Shown in pieces: positions 53,444 to 60,251 of a DNA stretch of 64,000 nt. The notes beneath the pieces are model-generated. The model saw only the letters and a list, made by a program, of their open reading frames with translations. It searched no databases and was not told the DNA's origin. The position numbers and the translations under genes are program-made. The DNA is taken from assembly GCA_040387735.1 (NCBI GenBank), contig JAZKDE010000019.1, positions 31,993 to 95,992 on the forward strand, given 5' to 3'. Numbering within the stretch: the first letter of the stretch is position 1; the number at the start of each line of letters is the position of its first letter. Source of the DNA: Arcicella sp040387735 (GTDB lineage Bacteria; Bacteroidota; Bacteroidia; Cytophagales; Spirosomataceae).

Positions 53444-53517
53444 CGGGGTGTAGCGTAGCCCGGTATCGCGCTTGGTTTGGGACCAAGAGGTCGTAGGTTC
53501 GAATCCTGCCACCCCGA
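53444..53517 (+). tRNA. tRNA-Pro (TGG)
   Basis: A 74-base cloverleaf. Acceptor CGGGGTG / CACCCCG, anticodon stem CTTGG / CCAAG with loop TTTGGGA giving TGG, and T arm GTAGG-TTCGAAT-CCTGC. CCA is not encoded. Confidence 0.95.
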
Positions 53518-53520
53518 CTA

Positions 53521-53552
53521 AAATAGTTATCAATTTTTTGATAACTATTTTA
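53521..53552. repeat. Perfect 14-bp hairpin between tRNA-Pro and tRNA-Arg
   Basis: AAAATAGTTATCAA / TTGATAACTATTTT around TTTT. It could end the tRNA-Pro transcript or guide processing; no separate promoter is seen for tRNA-Arg. Confidence 0.6.
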
Positions 53553-53561
53553 ATTTAAAAG

Positions 53562-53635
53562 GTTCCGTAGCTCAGTTGGATAGAGCAACAGATTTCTAAT
53601 CTGTGGGTCACAGGTTCGAATCCTGTCGGGATCAC
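53562..53635 (+). tRNA. tRNA-Arg (TCT)
   Basis: A 74-base cloverleaf. Acceptor GGTTCCG / CGGGATC with two G-T pairs, D arm GCTC / GAGC, anticodon stem ACAGA / TCTGT with loop TTTCTAA giving TCT, and T arm ACAGG-TTCGAAT-CCTGT. It reads AGA/AGG. Confidence 0.95.
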
Positions 53636-53636
53636 A

Positions 53637-53675
53637 AAAAAGCCTTCATACTTGATGTATGAAGGCTTTTTTTGT
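53637..53675 (+). terminator. Terminator of the tRNA cluster
   Basis: AAAAAGCCTTCATAC / GTATGAAGGCTTTTT with a 5-base loop and a T-run, directly after tRNA-Arg. Confidence 0.92.
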
Positions 53676-53905
53676 TTTTAGTGTGGTCAGTAAAGGTTAA
53701 CATCGAGTCCATCGCAAACTAAAATGATGGGCTACTTACCTATAACAACAAGCGTTTTTTATTTTATAAAAAAATATTCCTCCTTTGTTGATTCATCTTT
53801 CTGTACTTTTGAGGACTTTTAGGTTTTTCTTATTTGGCGAAGAGTATGATGCGGAAAGAAATATTGGAACTAAGTAATTGTGTTGCTCTTTTAATGTTAT
53901 TAACC

Positions 53906-56830
53906 TCACTCATTCCTCGGGTCAACGATAAAGGGTAATTTATTCATCCATGTTACTTGCAATGTGTGGTGCCCAAATTCCTCTGTGACATTTCCTTGTA
54001 AATGATAAATTCCTGAGCCGTGAAAGGGATATGCCTGAAATGATTTGGGAAAATGTACGGTATCAAAATACTCGCCGTATTCATCGACAAAATAACCAAA
54101 AGCCATTCTTTCACCTTTCTGGGTACGGGTAGTTTTTAGTGTAATCAAATATCCTAACATCTCTACGTTTTTACTTAATCCTGTGTGAAGGTTGCGAGCA
54201 AAATAATGCGTTTGAATTCGTTCAAATAGCATTTTATAGGGACTACACAAAGTAAATCCTAATAACTCGTATTCATCATAAGCATCTTCCAAGTCAGAAT
54301 GTAAAAATGTTGGTAAGGTATAATCACTTTCTTCTGTTTCAAACAACTCGGAAGTGACTGGTTGTAAGTTTTTACTATTTGTCATCAAATATGCCTTCCA
54401 AAGTAATTCTTTTTTACCTTCTCCGAACCACCTAAATGCCCCAATTCTGATAAGAATAATGAGTTGTTCAAGTCCAACAGGAACTCGTTTACAAAAATGT
54501 TCAAAGGAAAAAAATGGGCCGTTTTTACGCTCTTCAATAATGGATTTTACAAGTTTATGTTCCAATCTTTTAATGTGAATAAAACCCAAATAAATGGTGC
54601 TACCATAAATGGAAGTCGTGTATTCACTCGAATTAATTTCGGGTAATTCTACATTTGCTCCGTGTCTTTTAGCTTCGTGAACATAAAATTCTGTGCGGTA
54701 AAAACCACCAAAATTATTAATTACTGCCACCATAAATTCTAAAGGGTAATAGGTCTTCAAATACAGGCTTTGGTAGCTTTCAACGGCATAACTCGCTGAA
54801 TGGGCCTTTGAAAAGCTATATCCCGCAAAACTCTCCATTTGTCGCCATACCTCTCGATAGATTTCTTCGGGATAACCTTTCGCCCGACAATTTATATGAA
54901 ACTGTTCAACAATTCTTTCAAACTCTACTTTCGAACGAAATTTTCCCGACATAGCTCTCCGCAAAACATCCGCTTCACCAAGGGTTAATCCCGCAAAATG
55001 ATGCGCAACTTTTATCACGTCTTCTTGATAAACCATTACGCCATACGTTTCTTCTAATAATTCTTTCATTTTGGGATGAATATAAACGACTTCTGAGGGT
55101 TTATGATGATAACGAATGTATGCCCCCATCATGCCCGAACTGGCTACACCTGGACGAATAATGGAACTGGCTGCCACTAAGGTCAAATAATTATCACATT
55201 CCAGTTTCCAAATTAATTGTCGCATGGCGGGAGATTCTATATAAAAGCACCCCATCGTTTCGTGACACCTAAGCTGTTCTTGAATCTTGGGATCATTTTT
55301 AAATTGCTGTATGGCATGAATATCGACTTTTTCCTGTCTATTTTGCCAAATAATATCGACAGATTCTTTGATATGCCCAAGTCCTCTTTGCGACAAAACG
55401 TCAAATTTAGAAAAACCAATATCTTCGCATACGTACATATCAAACTCACAAATTGGAAAGCCTTTGAGCATCGGTTCTAACGCAGTATAATGATATAATG
55501 GCTCTTCCGAAATCATGATTCCACCCGCATGAATGGAAAGGTAATTTGGGAAATCTTCCATTAGTTTGCCGTATTTTAAAATTAAATCGGTGTACTGGTT
55601 ATTGAAAGTAGCAGTGTTTAGATTAAGCACTAATTCATCAATTTCTGGCTTAGGTAAACCAAATACTTTCCCCAATTCTCGATAAGCCGAACGGTCTTTA
55701 AAAGTAACATACGTAGCCAATAAACACACGTAGTCGGCTCCGTATCGCTTGAAAATATAGTCAATAATTTCATCTCGTTCATCCCATGAAAAATCAATAT
55801 CGAAATCGGGAGGAGAGCTACGATTGGGATTAATAAAACGTTCAAAATAAAGGTTTAATTCAATCGGGTCAACATCGGTAATACCAATACAATACGCCAC
55901 AATTGAATTTGCTCCCGAACCTCGACCGATATGAAAATATCCTCTCGACTGAGCGTAACGGATAATATCCCAAGTAATCAAGAAATATGCACAAAAATTA
56001 AGTTCGCTAATAATTTTCAACTCTCCTTCGATACGTTTTTGGGCCTCCAGGTTATCATGACCGTAGCGATTGATTAAACCATCGTAAGTAATTTTCTTGA
56101 GTAAGGCTAAATCATCGGTTTTGGAACTTGTATAAATCTGCTTGTTTTTGGGCTTATGAAAGTCAAATTCAAAGCTACATTGTTCCAGTGTTTGCTCGGT
56201 ATTGGCAATTATCTCGGGATAGTCTACTAATTTCGTTTTGAGGTCTTCTGGGCTATAAAATAGTTCATCCGCTTGTGCTTCAGCAGTTTTGGGAAGTTTG
56301 CTTAATAAACAATTTTTATCAATGGCTCTTAATAATCGGTGCGTATTGAACCCGATTTTATCTAAAAAACTAATGGGTTGAAGCAACACAAAATTACGGT
56401 AATCAACTTTATAAAATTGCGTCAGTTCATTCAGTCGGATACCAACTTTTGCGTTGGGATAATCATCCAATTTACTCCTTTTCAGAAAAGGGAAAACTAC
56501 AATAGTATGCTCAAATGGTGGTGGAATGGGAGGAAATTGCTCTTTAGCTAAATTAAACTTACTCCGAAAAGCATTTATTTCGGCAAAACCAAGGGGATTT
56601 TTTGCCAGACAAACATACAGCAGTTCATCTTCATGACGAAATTCCACCCCTACTACGGGTTCAATATTTACTTTTTTGCAAAGAGTCACAAAGTCAAAAA
56701 CCGCCGAAGTCGTATTAATATCGGTTAAAGCGAGCTTTTTTACGCCCATTTCCACGGCTCTATTCACCAAATCCTCGATGGAAATCGTGCCGTAACGGAG
56801 ACTATAAAAGGTATGACAATTAAGGTACAT
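53906..56830 (-). CDS. dnaE2: Error-prone DNA polymerase III alpha subunit (DnaE2/ImuC-like)
   Basis: 974 residues, shorter than replicative DnaE (about 1160). PHP domain at the N-terminus (LNCHTFYSLRYGT) in which the usual TDHG is TDIN, so the metal site is altered. The polymerase site PDFDIDF with Asp344 and Asp346 is intact, and GRGSGANSIVAYCIGITDVD, YQEDVIKVA and SFAGYSFSKAHSASYA are standard. A C-terminal OB-fold follows. It overlaps dinB by 11 bases, so they are coupled. Length and context favour a translesion (DnaE2-type) rather than the replicative polymerase. Confidence 0.85.
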   Translation of the reverse strand: MYLNCHTFYSLRYGTISIEDLVNRAVEMGVKKLALTDINTTSAVFDFVTLCKKVNIEPVVGVEFRHEDELLYVCLAKNPLGFAEINAFRSKFNLAKEQFPPIPPPFEHTIVVFPFLKRSKLDDYPNAKVGIRLNELTQFYKVDYRNFVLLQPISFLDKIGFNTHRLLRAIDKNCLLSKLPKTAEAQADELFYSPEDLKTKLVDYPEIIANTEQTLEQCSFEFDFHKPKNKQIYTSSKTDDLALLKKITYDGLINRYGHDNLEAQKRIEGELKIISELNFCAYFLITWDIIRYAQSRGYFHIGRGSGANSIVAYCIGITDVDPIELNLYFERFINPNRSSPPDFDIDFSWDERDEIIDYIFKRYGADYVCLLATYVTFKDRSAYRELGKVFGLPKPEIDELVLNLNTATFNNQYTDLILKYGKLMEDFPNYLSIHAGGIMISEEPLYHYTALEPMLKGFPICEFDMYVCEDIGFSKFDVLSQRGLGHIKESVDIIWQNRQEKVDIHAIQQFKNDPKIQEQLRCHETMGCFYIESPAMRQLIWKLECDNYLTLVAASSIIRPGVASSGMMGAYIRYHHKPSEVVYIHPKMKELLEETYGVMVYQEDVIKVAHHFAGLTLGEADVLRRAMSGKFRSKVEFERIVEQFHINCRAKGYPEEIYREVWRQMESFAGYSFSKAHSASYAVESYQSLYLKTYYPLEFMVAVINNFGGFYRTEFYVHEAKRHGANVELPEINSSEYTTSIYGSTIYLGFIHIKRLEHKLVKSIIEERKNGPFFSFEHFCKRVPVGLEQLIILIRIGAFRWFGEGKKELLWKAYLMTNSKNLQPVTSELFETEESDYTLPTFLHSDLEDAYDEYELLGFTLCSPYKMLFERIQTHYFARNLHTGLSKNVEMLGYLITLKTTRTQKGERMAFGYFVDEYGEYFDTVHFPKSFQAYPFHGSGIYHLQGNVTEEFGHHTLQVTWMNKLPFIVDPRNE

Positions 56831-58007
56831 TATTTTGCATTATTGAAGGGTTACGTTTATTCAAATCAACATTCAAAGCTCTTCCGATGGCAGTCGTTCC
56901 GTATTTATCTCTAATCTTATCCATCGCCAAATACAAGGGAGCAACTTTTGACCCTGAATCAAATAAGTTCAATTGCTCCGTTCCTCGAATCAGCTTACTA
57001 AATCTCACGCCAATCAATCGAATCAATAAACGTTTTTCGTACAATTTATCAAACAATTCAAGTACGTGCTTTATCAAAACCATATCCGAAGCTGACATTG
57101 AAATATTGAGTTGCCGAGTGTGAGTATCAAAATTGCTGTACCGAACTTTTACCGTAATACAACCCGTACAAAAACCACTTTTCCGTAAATCATAACAGAG
57201 TTCTTCTACCAGTTTTATTAGAACTCTTCTCAAAAAATCAACGTCAGTTGTGTCTTGCTGAAACGTAATTTCTTTAGAAGAAGACTTCGGGTCGTGATAA
57301 GGAATAAGAGGAGAATTGTCTATCCCATTAGCTCGTTCCCAAAGGGTTTTCCCCAACTTCCCGAAGGTTTTTTCCAAGTGTCGCAAAGGTATTTGACTCA
57401 AAATACCAATGTTATTAATTCCCATATTCCGCAGGGTTTGCGTAGTCACTTTACCACAAAAAGGAATTTTAGAAACAGAAAGAGGTGCTAAAAAACTTTT
57501 TTCATTTCCCCGAAATACCTGTAATTGTCCCGCAGGTTTAGATTCATTCGTTGCCATTTTGGAAATTGTTTTATTTCCCGACAATCCAAGGCTAATGCTC
57601 AACCCTGTCTCTTTTATCACCTTTGAACGTAATTCGGTCGCAAATTTCCAAGTACCGAAGAAGCGTTCCATACCAGTCATATCCATATAAAACTCATCAA
57701 TACTGGCTTTTTCTACCACGGGAGCATTTTCGGTCATAATATCAGTCACGATGGACGAATATTGACCGTACGCTTCAAAGTCTCCTCTCAAAATAATAGC
57801 ATCGGGACACAATTGTCTGGCCATTCTCATGGGCATTGCCGAACGTACTCCAAACACTCTGGTTTCGTAACTACAAGCTGCCACTACACCACGGTCACCA
57901 TTGCCACCCACAATCACGGGTCTACCTTTAAGTCGGTCATCCTTCAAACGTTCGACCGAAACGAAAAAGCTATCCAAGTCCATGTGTGCAATTGCTCTTT
58001 CTTGCAT
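56820..58007 (-). CDS. dinB: Y-family DNA polymerase (DinB/Pol IV-like)
   Basis: 395 residues. The Y-family catalytic residues are present: Asp10 in HMDLDSFFVSVE and Asp104-Glu105 in SIDEFYMDM, unlike ImuB, which lacks them. LSGNKTISKMATNESKPAGQ and the helix-hairpin KIPFCGKVTTQTLRNMGIN are typical. The little-finger domain is at about 240-350. The end LNLFDSGSK resembles a beta-clamp binding motif (QLNLF). It starts 110 bases from the divergent LexA-like gene and overlaps dnaE2. Confidence 0.92.
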   Translation of the reverse strand: MQERAIAHMDLDSFFVSVERLKDDRLKGRPVIVGGNGDRGVVAACSYETRVFGVRSAMPMRMARQLCPDAIILRGDFEAYGQYSSIVTDIMTENAPVVEKASIDEFYMDMTGMERFFGTWKFATELRSKVIKETGLSISLGLSGNKTISKMATNESKPAGQLQVFRGNEKSFLAPLSVSKIPFCGKVTTQTLRNMGINNIGILSQIPLRHLEKTFGKLGKTLWERANGIDNSPLIPYHDPKSSSKEITFQQDTTDVDFLRRVLIKLVEELCYDLRKSGFCTGCITVKVRYSNFDTHTRQLNISMSASDMVLIKHVLELFDKLYEKRLLIRLIGVRFSKLIRGTEQLNLFDSGSKVAPLYLAMDKIRDKYGTTAIGRALNVDLNKRNPSIMQNNVP

Positions 58008-58021
58008 AAAAAATGTACTTT

Positions 58022-58052
58022 TTGTTAGTTTTGCATAATTTAAGTATCTTTG
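58022..58052 (+). promoter_or_regulatory. Promoter of the LexA-like gene
   Basis: TTG (58022-58024), 20 bases, TATCTTTG (58045-58052), a full match to the consensus. The region is shared with the divergent dinB gene. GTACTT (58014) and AAGTAT (58043) flank it as a loose inverted pair, a possible operator. Confidence 0.55.
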
Positions 58053-58116
58053 TTTTAGAAGAGAACTTTCATTTGGTTACGAAATTTATCTAAAAAAACA
58101 TCATAATTCCAAATTA

Positions 58117-58821
58117 ATGGATACATATTTTAGTCAAAATTTACGATTTTTACGTAAAATACTACCAGACAAGCTTTCTCAAGAAAGATTTGCTGAAGAA
58201 ATAGAGATAAAGAAACCTACTTTGGGTTCTTATGAAAGTGGAAGAGCCGAGCCAAAATACGTCGATTTAATAAAACTGGCGAATTTCTACGGAGTAAATA
58301 TTGGGGATTTATTAACGAAAGATTTATCTCAAGAACCACCCAAACAAAAAATAAAACCAGTCGATAATTTTCGGGTATTAGCCACCACTGTTAATGCAGA
58401 AAATGAGGAAAATATTGAATTTGTACCCGTCAAAGCCATTGCAGGATATGTAGAAGGATACGGAGATTTAGAATACATCGAAAAACTGCCCGTTTTTCAA
58501 GTACCTTTTTTACCGAAGGACAAAAAATTTCGAGTATTCCCGATTCAGGGCGATTCTATGCTACCTCTTAAGGAAGGTTCATTGGTTTTCGCCGAATATA
58601 TTGAAGATTGGCGGAATATCAAGAATGGAACCGTGTGCATCATCGTAACCAAAGACGAAGGTATTGTGCTAAAAAAAGTCTTTAATTATCTAACAGATAA
58701 GAACTTATTAGTTTTAAAATCCAGCAATGAACGGTACGCTCCTTACGCTGTATTCGGAGATGACATTAAAGAGCTTTGGAAATTTGTGGGATATTTTTCG
58801 AGTCAATTTCCGAATGATTAA
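58117..58821 (+). CDS. LexA-like XRE/S24 self-cleaving repressor
   Basis: 234 residues. An N-terminal XRE helix-turn-helix (about 5-65: LSQERFAEEIEIKKPTLGSY) precedes a peptidase S24 domain. The self-cleavage set is complete: Ala109-Gly110 in KAIAGYVEGYG, Ser147 in QGDSMLP and Lys186 in GIVLKKVF. Such proteins cleave themselves when RecA filaments form, releasing their targets. Placed back to back with dinB-dnaE2, it is probably their repressor; that is inference from context. Classical LexA has a winged helix instead of XRE. Confidence 0.88.
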   Translation: MDTYFSQNLRFLRKILPDKLSQERFAEEIEIKKPTLGSYESGRAEPKYVDLIKLANFYGVNIGDLLTKDLSQEPPKQKIKPVDNFRVLATTVNAENEENIEFVPVKAIAGYVEGYGDLEYIEKLPVFQVPFLPKDKKFRVFPIQGDSMLPLKEGSLVFAEYIEDWRNIKNGTVCIIVTKDEGIVLKKVFNYLTDKNLLVLKSSNERYAPYAVFGDDIKELWKFVGYFSSQFPND

Positions 58822-58834
58822 GAATTTCACTTAC

Positions 58835-58869
58835 TATCTAAAAGGGAAAAATGCTTTCCCTTTTAGATA
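58835..58869. terminator. Bidirectional terminator between LexA-like and CE15 genes
   Basis: TATCTAAAAGGGAAA / TTTCCCTTTTAGATA, 15 bp perfect, 5-base loop, between convergent genes 13 bases after the first stop. Confidence 0.8.
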
Positions 58870-58874
58870 AATTT

Positions 58875-60233
58875 TCACCAATATCTACTCGCCCACGCTA
58901 TCCATGTACTCCAATTCGGGCCTGTACTATGCCCTCCTGCGTGTTGTCTAAAAGCTATTTCGCCATCAACTAAAGGCATTCCTAATTTAGGAAAATCCAT
59001 TGTATTTAAATCTTTTTTTCCGAATAAGCGATAAACTGAACCAGCATGAGCAGCTCCGAGAAACATCCCTTTTGCATCCACCCACTGACCTTCTACTTGC
59101 GGTGAACCAGAACTAATAAATAGGGGTCTTGGCACACATAAAGCAACTAACTCATGGGCATCAACGGGCAGGTCATCAGGTTTTAGTTTACTGGCGTATT
59201 TTATAAAATTGCCCGCAAACCAATGATATTCTCCCGATGAAGCAAGGTTTTCAACTTGTTCACCAAAAACTCTTCGAAGAATTTTAACGCCACCCGCTCC
59301 CGATGAACCAATAAATCCTAAAGAAAAACGTGGTTCAAAAGCCATAGAAACGATTGCGGCTTTTCCATAACGAGATAATCCCTCAATCGCTATACGTTTT
59401 ACATCTACGTCTTTGTCAGTCTCAAAATAATCAATAGCACGACTGGCTCCCCAAGCCCATGCTCTTAATGCTCCCCATTCATCTGGTTTACGATAGCCCC
59501 CTTTATTAACTAAGCCAATAATACCTTTGGTGAGTCCAGCACCATTATCAGCTTGAATACTACTTGGCTCAATAATAGCGTAACCCCAACCACGTGAAAT
59601 TAATTGCTCTTGCCAAGTAGGTTCTCCAGAAGCTCCCAAACCAAGAGGTTTAATCGGACCGGTATTGAATGGATTGCGAATAAACCCAAACTCCATCACC
59701 ATTGGTACTGCATTAGTTGCATTTGCAGGAGTTACTACAACTAAATTTATTTCAACTTTTATAGCTGGATAGGAAGAATTATCCACTATTCCTTTCAGCA
59801 CTTTTTCTTTTATAGCGTTGTTACCAACCATCGTATCTTTTACAGAAACCACTTGCCAGTTTACATTGGGGATAGTTATAGGTAATCGTCCGTAAATTTC
59901 GTTTTCAAAATTTTCAACTATTTCTGGTCTTCTTTTTTCAATCCAGTCTTTGGTATTTTTCACTTTTTGTCCATTTTTCAATACCAAAGCATCGGGCAAT
60001 GTATAATGGTTTACTTTTTCCTCAGAACTATTAGCTGCATTTAAATCTTTAGGATTTCCCAATGGCCCTTTCCGAAGCTGTGAGCCATCTATTCCTAACT
60101 GCATCATCATATTATTATGGTCGTCAGCGGTAATTTTATTGATACTATCACGCTGAGCGGGTGTAAGTCCAAATTGAGAAAAAGTAGCAAAACTGATGTT
60201 ACACAGTAAAAGAATTAGTGTTAGATATTTCAT
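58875..60233 (-). CDS. CE15-type glucuronoyl esterase (alpha/beta hydrolase)
   Basis: 452 residues with a Sec signal peptide (LTLILLLCNISFATFS). The serine motif GLSRYGKAA has Ser287 followed by the Arg and Lys usual in CE15; the position before Ser is Leu286, where many members have Cys. GSSGAGGVKI and HAGGHSTGPNW with His435 complete the site. CE15 enzymes cut the ester between 4-O-methyl-glucuronate of xylan and lignin. It lies 18 bases after the acetylesterase/deacetylase gene, so the two form an operon for acylated hemicellulose. Confidence 0.85.
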   Translation of the reverse strand: MKYLTLILLLCNISFATFSQFGLTPAQRDSINKITADDHNNMMMQLGIDGSQLRKGPLGNPKDLNAANSSEEKVNHYTLPDALVLKNGQKVKNTKDWIEKRRPEIVENFENEIYGRLPITIPNVNWQVVSVKDTMVGNNAIKEKVLKGIVDNSSYPAIKVEINLVVVTPANATNAVPMVMEFGFIRNPFNTGPIKPLGLGASGEPTWQEQLISRGWGYAIIEPSSIQADNGAGLTKGIIGLVNKGGYRKPDEWGALRAWAWGASRAIDYFETDKDVDVKRIAIEGLSRYGKAAIVSMAFEPRFSLGFIGSSGAGGVKILRRVFGEQVENLASSGEYHWFAGNFIKYASKLKPDDLPVDAHELVALCVPRPLFISSGSPQVEGQWVDAKGMFLGAAHAGSVYRLFGKKDLNTMDFPKLGMPLVDGEIAFRQHAGGHSTGPNWSTWIAWASRYW

Positions 60234-60251
60234 AGTATTTGGTCTTGAATA

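Noticed and set aside
53196..53486. A 96-codon leftward frame across the tRNA genes
   Set aside because: It is the antisense of tRNA-Ser and its flanks; structured RNA explains the bases.
53300..53635. tRNA-associated integration site
   Set aside because: No integrase, no direct repeat of a tRNA 3' end, and no change in gene content on either side.
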